Positions 43,299 to 53,714 are shown, counted from the stretch's first letter. The stretch: DNA of 64,000 nt from Winogradskyella psychrotolerans (GCF_018860545.1 NZ_JAHKPN010000035.1:1-64000); one strand, 5' to 3'. Notes: generated by a model from the letters alone, not told the origin. Translations and numbers: made by a program.

Positions 43299-45110
43299 TT
43301 GAAACCATTTAAATATTTTCTTTTTACTATTTGCTTCACGGCGGTCTTCTTTAGCTTTGCACAAGAACGACAGAAAATAACCGTAAAATATTCTGGTAGT
43401 ACTTCAACATCTCCAGATATTAAAGAAGGAGCTTTGGTTTTCCTTCGAGACAAGTCAAAACAAGTCCACTTTATACATAAAGGGGCTGATCTGTTTTGCG
43501 ATAAGGCCATTTATTATGAAGACCAAGACTTTATAGAAGCCTTTAGCAACGTTGTAATGAAACAAGGAGACTCCATTAACATGGTTGCTAAATATTTAGA
43601 ATATAGTGGAAAATCTCAATTGGCCATTGCCAGAGGTGACGTCGTTTTAACAGAACCGCAATCCGTTCTTAAAACCGACACCCTTTATTTTGATCGCCTA
43701 AAGCAGCAAGCTTATTATAATACTCGAGGAACAGTCGTAAGAGATACTTCGGGAACTATTACCAGCCAAATTGGAAGGTATTACATGAATTCTAGCAAAT
43801 ACCAATTTGTACAAGATGTGGTACTTGTTAATCCAAAATATACACTTAACACAGAACGTCTCGATTTCTTTACAGAAAATGGATTCGCTTATCTTTTTGG
43901 TCCTTCGACAATCGTTGGAGAAGCGAGTAAAATTTATTCTGAACGTGGATTTTATGACACCAATAACAATATAGGACATTTTCAACGTAACGCTAAAATC
44001 GACTACGACAATCGCACTATAGAAGGAGATAGCTTATATTTTGATCGCGATAAAAGTTTCGCTTCAGCCACAAATAACATTACCGTCACCGATACACTTA
44101 ATAAAAGTATTGTAAAAGGTCATTATGCCGAAGTTTGGCGCGCAAAAGACTCCATGTACATTACTAAACGTGCTTTAGCGATTACCGTTCAAGATAACGA
44201 TTCAATTTATATCCATGCAGATACACTCATGGTTACTGGCCAACCCGAAAATCGTATCACTCGCGCATATTATAACGCAAGATTGTACAAAAGCAATATG
44301 GCCGGTAAAGCTGATTCTATTCATGTCAACCACAAAGAAGGCTTAACCCAATTAATTAACCTTAATAGATTTAGTTCTGCAGATGTTTTTGCTACGAAAC
44401 GAAAACCTATCCTATGGAATATCGGTAACCAAATGTCTGGAGATACAATTCATTTAATTTCTAACCCAAAAACCGAACAATTAGACTCATTAAAAGTATT
44501 TGACAATTCATTTTTAATAAATAAAGATACCATTGGAGAGAATAATTACAACCAAATAAAAGGGTTATACCTAATTGGGTTATTCAAGGACAATGAACTC
44601 TACAATGTTGATATTATTAAAAATGCAGAAACCATTCGGTATTTGCGAAATGACGACGGAGAATTAATAGGTATTCAAAAATCGAAATCAGGTAGTATTA
44701 ATGTTAAAATTATTGACCAAACTATAGATGAAGTCCGTTTTATCAATCAAATTGATGGTAATATTTTCCCAGAATCCGACTTCCCTAAAAGTGGTAAGCG
44801 ACTAAGAGACTTCGATTGGCGTGGCGATGAACAACCACTGTCTGTTGAAGATTTATTTAGTGATGATCCACCTTTAGACTTACCTATAATTAAAGGATTA
44901 CGCGATTACATTCCACCAGAAGAATTTATTGATGATAGTGTTACGGAACGTATTGAAGAAGCTGGAAAAGCAACTCCAGAAAAAGAGAATAAAGCGGCTC
45001 GAAACCTTCCTAAAAAGACCGAAGTAAAACCATTAGAATCTGCAACCAAAAAGACAGACTCTACAACGACGACACCACTGAAATCCGTAATCAAAAAAGA
45101 AGGTCTATAA
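43299..45110 (+). CDS. OstA-like (LptA/LptD N-terminal-like) envelope protein
   Basis: 603 residues from a TTG start (LKPFKYFLFTICFTAVF, a signal peptide with cleavage near FAQ); no ATG or GTG is in frame nearby. Beta-jellyroll OstA repeats cover about 25-300: ADLFCDKAIYYEDQDFIEAF, VLKTDTLYFDRLKQQAYYNT, RTIEGDSLYFDRDKSFASAT. Such proteins bind lipopolysaccharide during transport across the periplasm or form plug-like pieces of LptD. The C-terminal 70 residues are low-complexity, Lys/Glu/Thr rich. It ends immediately before the aminotransferase gene. Confidence 0.85.
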   Translation: MKPFKYFLFTICFTAVFFSFAQERQKITVKYSGSTSTSPDIKEGALVFLRDKSKQVHFIHKGADLFCDKAIYYEDQDFIEAFSNVVMKQGDSINMVAKYLEYSGKSQLAIARGDVVLTEPQSVLKTDTLYFDRLKQQAYYNTRGTVVRDTSGTITSQIGRYYMNSSKYQFVQDVVLVNPKYTLNTERLDFFTENGFAYLFGPSTIVGEASKIYSERGFYDTNNNIGHFQRNAKIDYDNRTIEGDSLYFDRDKSFASATNNITVTDTLNKSIVKGHYAEVWRAKDSMYITKRALAITVQDNDSIYIHADTLMVTGQPENRITRAYYNARLYKSNMAGKADSIHVNHKEGLTQLINLNRFSSADVFATKRKPILWNIGNQMSGDTIHLISNPKTEQLDSLKVFDNSFLINKDTIGENNYNQIKGLYLIGLFKDNELYNVDIIKNAETIRYLRNDDGELIGIQKSKSGSINVKIIDQTIDEVRFINQIDGNIFPESDFPKSGKRLRDFDWRGDEQPLSVEDLFSDDPPLDLPIIKGLRDYIPPEEFIDDSVTERIEEAGKATPEKENKAARNLPKKTEVKPLESATKKTDSTTTTPLKSVIKKEGL

Positions 45111-46286
45111 TTGAAAGATGCATTTCTAAAATACCAAGCACAGACGACTCCACATCCATTGGCCATGGAAATAAGTCGTGCTAAAGGATCTTATATTTAT
45201 GATTCCAAAGGCAAAGCCTATCTCGATTTTGTAGCTGGAGTTTCCGCATGTAGTTTAGGACATTCGCATCCAAAAGTTGTTTCGGCAATAAAGGACCAAT
45301 TGGATAAATACCTTCATGTCATGGTGTATGGAGAATACATTCAAAAACCAGCCTTAGAATTAACAAAGTTATTAGCCCAACATTTACCACAGCCTTTAGA
45401 ATCTACATATCTTGTAAATTCTGGAACTGAAGCAATTGAAGGCAGTCTAAAGTTAGCCAGACGTTTCACTGGTCGATCCGAAATTATTGCAGCTAAAAAT
45501 GCCTATCATGGCAATACTATGGGATCTCTAAGTCTTATGGACTATGAAGAACGTAAACAACCGTTTCTACCATTAATTCCAGATATAAAGCATATAGAAT
45601 TTAATTCTGAACAAGACTTAGAAAACATCACAGAAGAGACTGCAGCCGTTATTCTTGAAACTATCCAAGGAGGAGCCGGTTTTATTGAACCTACTTATAA
45701 CTATCTATCCAAAGTACAGCAACGTTGTAATGCTGTTGGTGCCGTTTTTATTCTTGATGAAATTCAACCAGGAATCGGAAGAACTGGAAAATTATTCGGA
45801 TTCCAAAACTACAACTGCCAACCAGATATTGTAGTTACAGGCAAAGGTTTAGGTGGTGGTTTACCAATTGGTGCTTTTACCGCATCAAAAGAAATGATGG
45901 ATTCGTTGAGCGATAATCCAAAACTTGGACATATAACAACGTTCGGCGGCAATCCCGTAATTGCAGCCGCAGCTTTAGCGACTTTAAAAGAAATCACCCA
46001 AACAAATCTCATGTCAGAAGCTTTAAAAAAAGAGCAATTGGTTAGGGAACATCTTCAACATAAACATATCACAGAGATTAGAGGTCGTGGTTTAATGTTA
46101 GCCGCTTTTACAGATACCGCAGACATTACAAATGAAGTGATTTTGAAAGCCCAAGACCAAGGCTTAATCTTATTTTGGCTACTTTTTGAACCGAAAGCTA
46201 TTCGAATTACACCTCCGTTAACCATTTCTAATGATGAAATAATAGAAGGATGTCGTATTATAACTTCAATTTTGAATCAAATTTAA
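45111..46286 (+). CDS. Class III (ornithine/acetylornithine-type) aminotransferase
   Basis: 391 residues from a TTG that directly follows the upstream stop. PLP-dependent fold type I: FVAGVSACSLGHSHPKVV, YLVNSGTEAIEGSLKLARR, IILE-like VILETIQGGAGFIEP, the Asp of FILDEIQPGIGRTGK, and the Schiff-base Lys in VVTGKGLGGGLPIGA (about residue 244). The layout is of acetylornithine/ornithine aminotransferases, but no arg genes are near, so the substrate is uncertain. Homologues commonly begin as here (KDAFLKYQAQTTPHPLA), which supports the TTG start. Confidence 0.92.
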   Translation: MKDAFLKYQAQTTPHPLAMEISRAKGSYIYDSKGKAYLDFVAGVSACSLGHSHPKVVSAIKDQLDKYLHVMVYGEYIQKPALELTKLLAQHLPQPLESTYLVNSGTEAIEGSLKLARRFTGRSEIIAAKNAYHGNTMGSLSLMDYEERKQPFLPLIPDIKHIEFNSEQDLENITEETAAVILETIQGGAGFIEPTYNYLSKVQQRCNAVGAVFILDEIQPGIGRTGKLFGFQNYNCQPDIVVTGKGLGGGLPIGAFTASKEMMDSLSDNPKLGHITTFGGNPVIAAAALATLKEITQTNLMSEALKKEQLVREHLQHKHITEIRGRGLMLAAFTDTADITNEVILKAQDQGLILFWLLFEPKAIRITPPLTISNDEIIEGCRIITSILNQI

Positions 46287-46447
46287 CCAAATCAAAAAGC
46301 ATTCAATTCACTCATTTTCAAACCATTAAGCCCTTTGACATAAATGATAATTTGAATGTTAATTAATTTGTTAAGAACATTAGTTCAAAAACGGATGTTG
46401 AGTAAAGGATAACTGTAATTTTATTTCAGCGAACCATTGAACTATTT

Positions 46448-47854
46448 ATGCAGCAAAGTCAAGACGACGAAAACTTCCCTCTTACTCGATTTGAATCGAT
46501 GTTAAAGACCAATAATATATTGTTCTTTGATTCTAACGAGTTCGAAAATATTATACACCACTATTTAGAGAATGGCAAAATTGCACTATCTAAGCGCGCC
46601 ATTAAATTAGGTTTAGAACAGCATCCTTCGTCCATTAACTTAAGACTATTTCAAGTTGAAATTTTAGTTATTGAAAACAAGTTTAAAGAAGCAAATGATC
46701 TCTTAGATAGGCTTCATAATATTGAACCTAATAACGAAGAGATTTTTATTCAAAAAGCTAATGTATTATCTAAACAAGATAAACATCAGCAAGCTATAGA
46801 TACGTTACTGATTGCAATAGACTTATCAAATACACCAGAAGATGATGCTGACTTATATGCTTTAGTGGGTATGGAGTATTTATTTTTAGACCAATTTGAA
46901 AATGCCATTATTTATTTTCAAAAATGCTTAGAAAGCGATACTTCAGATTATTCTGCGCTTCATAATATTGTGTATTGTTACGATTTTCTTAATAAGAATA
47001 CGGAAGCTATAGACTATCTAAATACGTTTTTAAACACAAATCCGTATTGTGAAGTTGCTTGGCATCAATTAGGTAGACAGTATTACACCATAAAGGATTA
47101 CGCCAAAGCGAATACGGCATTTGATTTTGCAATTATCTCAGATGACACGTTTGTTGGTGCTTATATCGAAAAAGGTAAAGTCTTAGAAAAATTAAAACAG
47201 TATGAAGAGGCTATTGACAACTACAAAATTACCTTAGCATTAGAAGATCCAACGTCTTTTGCACTGTTGCGTATTGGGCAATGCTACGCCAAACTCGGAC
47301 AAGAAGATTTAGCCATTCAGTTTTTCAAAAAAACAATAGATGAAGACCCATTACTTGATAAGGGTTGGGTGGCGATAACCAAGTTTTACACAAAGCGTTT
47401 AAACTATCAAAAAGCATTGTACTACATCAATAAAGCCGTTATTATAGATGGTGAGAATGTTCTTTATTGGAAATTATATGCCACAGTAAACAAACGCTTA
47501 AATTTTCTTGAAGAAGCAGAGCGTGGTTACAAACGCGCTTTAGATTTAGGTAATTACGAATTAGATACCTGGTTAAATAGGTCGGATGTTTTAACTACGT
47601 TAGGAGAATATGAAGCGGCTATATATAATTTACTTCAAGCTTCTGAGTTTTATCCAGAAAATGCCGAAATAGAGTACCGTATAGCTGGTCTGTATTTTAC
47701 CGTTCATCAAATTGAAGAAGGTCGTTTTCATCTCAAAAATGCCACCCGACTAAATATTGATTATAACTTTATTATTTCAGAATTATTTCCACAACTGATA
47801 GATAAGCCAATGATTAAAGCCATAATTACAGAAGGTAAAAAGGCATCAAACTAA
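46448..47854 (+). CDS. Tetratricopeptide-repeat protein
   Basis: 468 residues, no signal peptide and no membrane helix. It is a long array of about 34-residue helix pairs from about residue 38 on, for example FKEANDLLDRLHNIEPNNEE, KQAIDTLLIAIDLS, FENAIIYFQKCLESDTSDYS, and LGEYEAAIYNLLQASEFYPE. TPR arrays are protein-interaction scaffolds; no catalytic domain is present. It stands alone, 160 nt after the aminotransferase and 40 nt before the DUF368 pair. A role cannot be told. Confidence 0.9.
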   Translation: MQQSQDDENFPLTRFESMLKTNNILFFDSNEFENIIHHYLENGKIALSKRAIKLGLEQHPSSINLRLFQVEILVIENKFKEANDLLDRLHNIEPNNEEIFIQKANVLSKQDKHQQAIDTLLIAIDLSNTPEDDADLYALVGMEYLFLDQFENAIIYFQKCLESDTSDYSALHNIVYCYDFLNKNTEAIDYLNTFLNTNPYCEVAWHQLGRQYYTIKDYAKANTAFDFAIISDDTFVGAYIEKGKVLEKLKQYEEAIDNYKITLALEDPTSFALLRIGQCYAKLGQEDLAIQFFKKTIDEDPLLDKGWVAITKFYTKRLNYQKALYYINKAVIIDGENVLYWKLYATVNKRLNFLEEAERGYKRALDLGNYELDTWLNRSDVLTTLGEYEAAIYNLLQASEFYPENAEIEYRIAGLYFTVHQIEEGRFHLKNATRLNIDYNFIISELFPQLIDKPMIKAIITEGKKASN

Positions 47855-47894
47855 AAAAAATCATACCTTAGCATTTCATATTTTTTTAAATAAA

Positions 47895-48863
47895 ATGCAA
47901 AGACGATTCATAGATTATTTAGTTATTACTTTTAAAGGTATTGCAATGGGCGCAGCAGATGTTGTTCCAGGTGTTTCTGGCGGAACCATTGCTTTTATAT
48001 CTGGTATTTACGAAGAACTTATTGAAAGTATTGATAAGGTTAATCTTAGTATTTTCAAAGTTTGGAAACAAGACGGATTTAAAGCCGCTTGGAATTCCTT
48101 CAATGGGAATTTTTTAATTGCACTTTTTTCTGGGATAGCCATCAGCATATTATCATTAGCTAAAATCATAAAATGGTTATTACACAACGAACCTATTTTA
48201 CTTTGGTCCTTCTTCTTTGGACTTGTTTTGGCGAGTATTTTATACATCGCTAAGCAAATTAAAGGTTGGTCCTTAAAATTAGTAATTGCTATTATCATAA
48301 CATCCATACTTTCATTCTATATAACATTAGCGGAACCTTTTGCTTCACCAGACAGTCCATACTATTTATTATTCTGTGGGTTTATTGCCATTATTGCTAT
48401 GATTTTACCAGGTGTTTCTGGTGCCTTCATTTTGCTTATTCTTGGAGCGTACCAAACGGCAATTGATACCATTAATAATCTAAGAGATGGGTTATTAAAT
48501 GGAAATATGGAGCTTTTTAAAGATGCCTTGTTGAAATTTATTTTGCTTGGTATTGGGGCTGTTATTGGACTTAAAGTATTTTCTAAAGCTTTAAATTGGA
48601 TGTTTAAGCATCATAAAAACCTGACGTTAGCGATTCTAACCGGATTTATGATTGGGTCTCTAAATAAAATTTGGCCTTGGAAAGAAGTCTTAAAAACACG
48701 TATTAATTCGGAAGGCGAAATTGTAACCTTACTCGACAAAAGTATTTTACCAACATCATATACAGGTGACAATGAAATTGTAATGGCCATCATTTTTATA
48801 GTGGTCGGTTTTGCAACGATTCTTATTCTAGAAAGTTTAGGGAAACAAAAAAACAAGGTGTAA
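47895..48863 (+). CDS. DUF368 family membrane protein (polyprenyl-phosphate translocase family)
   Basis: 322 residues with about 8-9 membrane helices. Family signature: KGIAMGAADVVPGVSGGTIAF near the N-terminus (residues 15-35) and its internal echo ILPGVSGAFILLILGAYQ (about 166-183), reflecting the family's inverted-repeat fold. DUF368 proteins (PopT type) were identified as recyclers that return undecaprenyl phosphate across the inner membrane. It overlaps the next gene by one base (TAATG), so two paralogues are translated together. Confidence 0.9.
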   Translation: MQRRFIDYLVITFKGIAMGAADVVPGVSGGTIAFISGIYEELIESIDKVNLSIFKVWKQDGFKAAWNSFNGNFLIALFSGIAISILSLAKIIKWLLHNEPILLWSFFFGLVLASILYIAKQIKGWSLKLVIAIIITSILSFYITLAEPFASPDSPYYLLFCGFIAIIAMILPGVSGAFILLILGAYQTAIDTINNLRDGLLNGNMELFKDALLKFILLGIGAVIGLKVFSKALNWMFKHHKNLTLAILTGFMIGSLNKIWPWKEVLKTRINSEGEIVTLLDKSILPTSYTGDNEIVMAIIFIVVGFATILILESLGKQKNKV

Positions 48864-49882
48864 TGCAAAGCACAAGATCCTTTAAAGATCGTGTATTTTT
48901 AGTCATTAAAGGCTTGGCTATGGGAGCTGCCAACAAAGTTCCAGGCGTCTCTGGAGGCGTTGTTGCTTTTGTAGCTGGTTTCTATGAAGAGTTCATATAT
49001 TCTTTACAACGGGTTAATAAAACGGCGTTTAAACTCTTATTTAACGGCAGGTTCAGTAGCTTCTATCGCTATATCAATGGGAAGTTCTTAGGCTTACTCT
49101 TTTTAGGAATGATAGTGAGTTATTTTAGTGTTTCTAAACTATTAGATTACCTCATTGTACACTACGAGCTCTATGTTTGGAGTACCTTTTTCGGAATGAT
49201 CTTAGGTTCTATCTATTATATCTCTAAGGATTTTAAAGAATGGAATAGAACCACATTAGTAGCATTAATTCTTGGAGCCATCGCGGGTATTAGTGTTAGT
49301 TTTCTAGATCCTGCAACGGAAAACGACAACCTATTTTTTGTCTTCTTTTGTGGTATTATTAGTGTGTCTGGCATGACGTTACCTGGATTTTCTGGATCTT
49401 TTATTCTTATCTTATTAGGAAATTATGTATTGCTTTTAGTGGATTCGGTAAATGCACTTTACGATACGATGTTCGATATATTTAGCGGTAATTTTGAATT
49501 TATTCATAACACCTATCGCATTCGAATGTTACAAGTTTTAGCAGTATTTACACTAGGGTCAGTGGCAGGATTGGTGACTTTTTCGCATATATTAAGTTAT
49601 ATTCTGAAGCATTACAAATTCATCACACTCGCTACGATAATGGGTTTTATCATCGGTTCGTTAGGAGTTGTTTGGCCATGGAAAAAAACGATTTATAAAA
49701 TAGATTCTGAAGGTGTTACTATTTTGGATTCCACTGGTAAACAAATCATTGCTAATTACCAGCGTTATTTACCAGAATTGAACACCGAAACTTACATAGC
49801 AATTGTTTATATTGCCCTAGGAATCCTCATAGTTTTAGGATTAGAATGGTATGGAGAACGCACAAGACAAATTAAAATTTAA
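48863..49882 (+). CDS. Second DUF368 family membrane protein
   Basis: 339 residues, the same family as its upstream neighbour: KGLAMGAANKVPGVSGGVVAF (about 12-32) and TLPGFSGSFILILLGNYVLL (about 172-191). The two share signatures but differ widely elsewhere, so they are old paralogues. It overlaps aroE by 32 nt. Expected in the inner membrane, where the polyprenyl carrier serves peptidoglycan and surface polysaccharide synthesis; a polysaccharide locus lies 8 kb downstream. Confidence 0.9.
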   Translation: MQSTRSFKDRVFLVIKGLAMGAANKVPGVSGGVVAFVAGFYEEFIYSLQRVNKTAFKLLFNGRFSSFYRYINGKFLGLLFLGMIVSYFSVSKLLDYLIVHYELYVWSTFFGMILGSIYYISKDFKEWNRTTLVALILGAIAGISVSFLDPATENDNLFFVFFCGIISVSGMTLPGFSGSFILILLGNYVLLLVDSVNALYDTMFDIFSGNFEFIHNTYRIRMLQVLAVFTLGSVAGLVTFSHILSYILKHYKFITLATIMGFIIGSLGVVWPWKKTIYKIDSEGVTILDSTGKQIIANYQRYLPELNTETYIAIVYIALGILIVLGLEWYGERTRQIKI

Positions 49883-50612
49883 ATTCGGACTGGTAGGAAA
49901 AGACATCTCCTACTCTTTTTCGCGAGGTTATTTTAAAGAAAAATTCGAATCTGAAAATTCACCACATTCGTATGTGAATTTCGATTTACAATCTATTGAT
50001 GAGCTTAAAGCCATCATAGATAACACATCTAATTTAAAAGGACTTAACGTTACAATTCCTTATAAGGAACAGGTGATTCCTCTACTTGATAAACTCAATA
50101 AACAAGCCGATAAAATTGGAGCAGTAAACACCATTCGGTTTACAAAAAAGAATAAAATCATAGGTTACAATACCGATTTTTACGGTTTTAAGAACTCCCT
50201 AAAACCCCATTTAAAATCGCATCATAAAAAAGCATTAATTCTCGGTACGGGTGGTGCCTCTAAAGCAATTGCTTACGCGCTTAAGAAATTGAAAATTAAA
50301 TATGATTTTGTCTCTCGATCGCAAAAAGAAAACGTGACTTATCTTTACACCGATTTAACAAGTGATATTATTTCACAGTATACCATTATTATCAATTGTA
50401 CACCAATAGGCACTTTCCCAAATGTTAATCAGTGTCCGGATATTCCGTATGATGCCATTACAAGTAAGCATATTTTATATGATCTTATTTACAACCCAGA
50501 GCAAACCAAATTTTTACTATGTGGAGAACTTAAAGGTGCCACAACTATAAATGGACTTGAAATGTTAAGGCTTCAAGCTGAAAAATCATGGGAAATATGG
50601 AATAAGTCTTAA
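49851..50612 (+). CDS. aroE: Shikimate dehydrogenase
   Basis: 253 residues. It reduces 3-dehydroshikimate with NADPH in aromatic amino-acid synthesis. The substrate site is FGLVGKDISYSFSRGYF (SxS) and LNVTIPYKEQVIPLLDK with the catalytic Lys; NADP binding is at ALILGTGGASKAIAYALK; the end has NGLEMLRLQAEKSWEIW. Start at 49851 lies within the end of the preceding DUF368 gene, a 32-nt overlap; all family residues lie after it. Slightly shorter than average (about 270) but complete. Confidence 0.94.
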   Translation: MENAQDKLKFKFGLVGKDISYSFSRGYFKEKFESENSPHSYVNFDLQSIDELKAIIDNTSNLKGLNVTIPYKEQVIPLLDKLNKQADKIGAVNTIRFTKKNKIIGYNTDFYGFKNSLKPHLKSHHKKALILGTGGASKAIAYALKKLKIKYDFVSRSQKENVTYLYTDLTSDIISQYTIIINCTPIGTFPNVNQCPDIPYDAITSKHILYDLIYNPEQTKFLLCGELKGATTINGLEMLRLQAEKSWEIWNKS

Positions 50613-50691
50613 TAGCTAAGGTCTACAAGCATTTCCTTTGTAGTTAAACCGCTAGTTAGTATCTTTAACAATTATAAAAACTATTTGACAC

Positions 50692-52659
50692 ATGTCTGAG
50701 AATGATAACCTGCAAAATGCAGATGGAAACAAAGCAGTAGAATCAACTGAAACTACTCCCACACCACAAGCTGAAGTTAAAACGGAAGACGGTATTAAAG
50801 ATGCTGAAACGTCTGAAGTTGAAACTACAGCAGACACGACAACCTCTGCGGAAGCAGCTAAAGACGATCATGTTGATGAAATCGAAGCTTCTAATGCTGA
50901 GGATGCTGAAGATGAATCCAATGCCGAACGTCATGATGTAGAAGAAAAGGATTATCACGCCATGTCTATGGATGAGTTAACTGCTGAATTCGGTAGACTC
51001 TTAAAAGACCATAAAGTACAGACCATATCAAAACATGTTAATGAAATAAAAAGTGAGTTTAATGCTAAATTCAGTGAGCTTCTCGATGAAAAAAAGGAAG
51101 AATTTATTGAAGATGGTGGTAGCGAAATAGACTTCTATTATACCAACGATACCAAAAAGCAATTCAATTCGCATTATAAAGACTACAAGCAAACTATTAA
51201 TGCGTATTACAAAGAGCGCGAGCAAAACCTTAAGCAGAACCTTGAAGACAGACTTCAAATTATTGAGGATATAAAAGGACTGCTTAGTGTTGAAGAAAAT
51301 ATGGGTACCACCTATAAAACCTTCAAAGAACTTCAGGAAAAATGGCGTAACGCAGGACCAATTCCAAGGGATAAATACAATAATGCTTGGAATACATACC
51401 ATCATCATGTAGAACGTTTTTATGACTTTTTACACCTCAATAATGATTTGAGAGATATGGATTTTAAGCATAATTATGATCAGAAACTAAAAATCATAGA
51501 ACGTGCTGAAGAGTTAGCAGAAGATGAAAATACCAACCGTTCTTTCAGAGAATTGCAAGTATTACATAAACTATGGAAAGAAGAATTAGGTCCAGTAGGC
51601 AAAGAACATAGAGAAGTCATTTGGGAACGCTTTAGTAATGCTACAAAATTGATTCATGATAAGCGTCAAGCTTATTTTGCAGATATGGATAAAGCTCATG
51701 AAAAAAATCTTGAGCGCAAAGAAGAAATTATAGCTAAAATTGAAGCTATTGCTGAGGATACTGGAAATTCTCACAGTGCTTGGCAGAAAAAAATTAAAGA
51801 TGTTGAAGCCTTAAGAGATTCATTCTTTAAAGCCGGAAAAGTTCCAATAAAGGTAAATGAAAGTACTTGGGCAAAATTTAAAACAGCGGTTAGAACTTTT
51901 AATCGCGGCAAAAACAGCTTTTATAAAAATTTAAAGAAAGATCAATACGACAATCTTAAGAAGAAAAAAGATTTAATTCAAATCGCTGAAGACAATAAAG
52001 ATAGTGATGACTTTGCGACCATAACCCCATTGATGAAGAAAATTCAGAATGAATGGAAAAAGATTGGTCATGTGCCGAGACGCGATAGCGATAAAATTTG
52101 GAAACAATTCAAAGCCGCTTGTAATCATTATTTTGATAGAATGCATGCTGAGCGTAAAGCTCAAGACCAACATTTATATGATGCGTTTGACAAAAAAGTG
52201 AAACTTCTAGACGATTTAAAAACTTTAGAATTTACTGAAGATCCAAAAGCAGATATAAAAACATTACAAGATAAAATTGCTGAGTGGAAAGCAGTAGGAT
52301 ACGTACCACAAAACAAGCGTTATATTGATGGAAAATTCTACAAAGCCATTGATGATGCTTTTGACAAGCTTAAAATGGATAAGTCTAAATTAGAAATGAT
52401 TAAGTTTGAAAGTAAGCTTGAGAATTTAGCAAATCCTGATGATACCAGATTACTTGATAATGAGTATAACTTTATCAAAAAGCGTATTGACGAGATAAAA
52501 TCTGAGATTAATCAATTAGAAAATAATTTACAATTTTTCTCTAATGTAAAATCAGATAATCCATTAGTTAAAGATGTCCATAAGAATATTGCCAACCACA
52601 AAAAAGAATTAGACACCTGGAAAGCCAAATTATCCAAGGTTCGTGGCATGTATAACTAA
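50692..52659 (+). CDS. DUF349 repeat protein
   Basis: 655 residues. A very acidic, low-complexity N-terminus (about 1-85, rich in Glu, Asp, Ala, Thr) is followed by several DUF349 repeats of about 75 residues, each with a W(K/R).xG.(V/I)P(R/K) core: LQEKWRNAGPIPRDKYNNAW, LWKEELGPVGKEHREVIWER, IQNEWKKIGHVPRRDSDKIW, WKAVGYVPQNKRYIDGKFY. The rest is Lys/Glu-rich helix and likely coiled coil. DUF349 proteins are common in Bacteroidota and Actinobacteria; no function is assigned. Soluble and without a signal peptide. Confidence 0.9.
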   Translation: MSENDNLQNADGNKAVESTETTPTPQAEVKTEDGIKDAETSEVETTADTTTSAEAAKDDHVDEIEASNAEDAEDESNAERHDVEEKDYHAMSMDELTAEFGRLLKDHKVQTISKHVNEIKSEFNAKFSELLDEKKEEFIEDGGSEIDFYYTNDTKKQFNSHYKDYKQTINAYYKEREQNLKQNLEDRLQIIEDIKGLLSVEENMGTTYKTFKELQEKWRNAGPIPRDKYNNAWNTYHHHVERFYDFLHLNNDLRDMDFKHNYDQKLKIIERAEELAEDENTNRSFRELQVLHKLWKEELGPVGKEHREVIWERFSNATKLIHDKRQAYFADMDKAHEKNLERKEEIIAKIEAIAEDTGNSHSAWQKKIKDVEALRDSFFKAGKVPIKVNESTWAKFKTAVRTFNRGKNSFYKNLKKDQYDNLKKKKDLIQIAEDNKDSDDFATITPLMKKIQNEWKKIGHVPRRDSDKIWKQFKAACNHYFDRMHAERKAQDQHLYDAFDKKVKLLDDLKTLEFTEDPKADIKTLQDKIAEWKAVGYVPQNKRYIDGKFYKAIDDAFDKLKMDKSKLEMIKFESKLENLANPDDTRLLDNEYNFIKKRIDEIKSEINQLENNLQFFSNVKSDNPLVKDVHKNIANHKKELDTWKAKLSKVRGMYN

Positions 52660-52838
52660 AATCCTATAGAATTTAGATGTAACTCATTTGCTTATAACAC
52701 ACAACCCGTTTGTTATAAGCAAATACTTTCTGTAATAAGCCAAATATTAAAGAAGTTTAGTCTCAGCATCACAAATACATTATGTCCTATTTCTAAATAC
52801 AAATCAATTCAATCAAACAATTTAAACACCCAAATATT

Positions 52839-53714
52839 ATGAAAAAAACACTACGTTTATTACTATTATGCCTACCAACTATTGCATTATCACAAGTTGA
52901 ATTAGATCAGGTTGATGATTTTGAAGATTATACGATGGGCAACTGGACCAAAAACAATTCTATTGCTAACGAAAATATTTATGACGGAGGTCCTTCTGGT
53001 GACGGGGATAATTTTTTACGAGTAACCTCAAGCGGTTCAGGTTCTGATCTTGAATTAATGACTAAAAATAATGCGCAATGGCAAGGTAACTACTATCAAG
53101 GTAATCTGTCGAGTCGTGTTAAATACATATCAATGGATGTTAGAAATTCAGGTGATAATGTTATATTTTTAAGGTTATCTTTTCAAACCGATTATGGTCT
53201 TATTTATCGTTGCAGTACAACTAATGCCATAGCTGTTTTACCAAACGAAGGATGGAAACGAATTTCTTTTTCTATTCTTGAAGAAAACATAACAGCACTC
53301 TCAGACACTTTCAATTATGCGGTTACCTTCGGAAGTGGAAGTCAAGGCGTAGAAGAAATGAGAATATTACACAATGATGTACCTGCTTGGGAATCTGATC
53401 CCATCGAAGCGGTTTTAGATATTGACAACATCATGGCTGAAAGCCAAACTTTGAGTACAGAAGAAATCGCTGTAAAATCAGAATTAAAATTATTTCCAAA
53501 TCCAACTAGCAATGCTATTACTGTAACTAGCAACGAAAACGTTACTGAAGATATTAGCTATGGTATTATTGATTTATTAGGAAGAACGGTAAAAGAAGGC
53601 TATTCTAAATTAAATCAGGAAATAAATATTCAAGATTTGAATAGTGGTAATTATATTGTTGAGATAAAAAATGCCGATGGAGACATCTATAGAGAAAAAT
53701 TAATAAAAAATTAG
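52839..53714 (+). CDS. Secreted protein with T9SS type A sorting domain
   Basis: 291 residues. Signal peptide to about residue 19 (TIALSQ). The N-terminal module (about 22-200) is a beta-sandwich, probably carbohydrate-binding-like (DDFEDYTMGNWTKNNSIANE, GDNVIFLRLSFQTDYG). The sorting domain runs from about 218: LKLFPNPTSNAITVTSNEN and GNYIVEIKNADGDIYREKL. Export via the type IX system to the cell surface is expected. Not part of an operon; terminator at 53796. Confidence 0.88.
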   Translation: MKKTLRLLLLCLPTIALSQVELDQVDDFEDYTMGNWTKNNSIANENIYDGGPSGDGDNFLRVTSSGSGSDLELMTKNNAQWQGNYYQGNLSSRVKYISMDVRNSGDNVIFLRLSFQTDYGLIYRCSTTNAIAVLPNEGWKRISFSILEENITALSDTFNYAVTFGSGSQGVEEMRILHNDVPAWESDPIEAVLDIDNIMAESQTLSTEEIAVKSELKLFPNPTSNAITVTSNENVTEDISYGIIDLLGRTVKEGYSKLNQEINIQDLNSGNYIVEIKNADGDIYREKLIKN

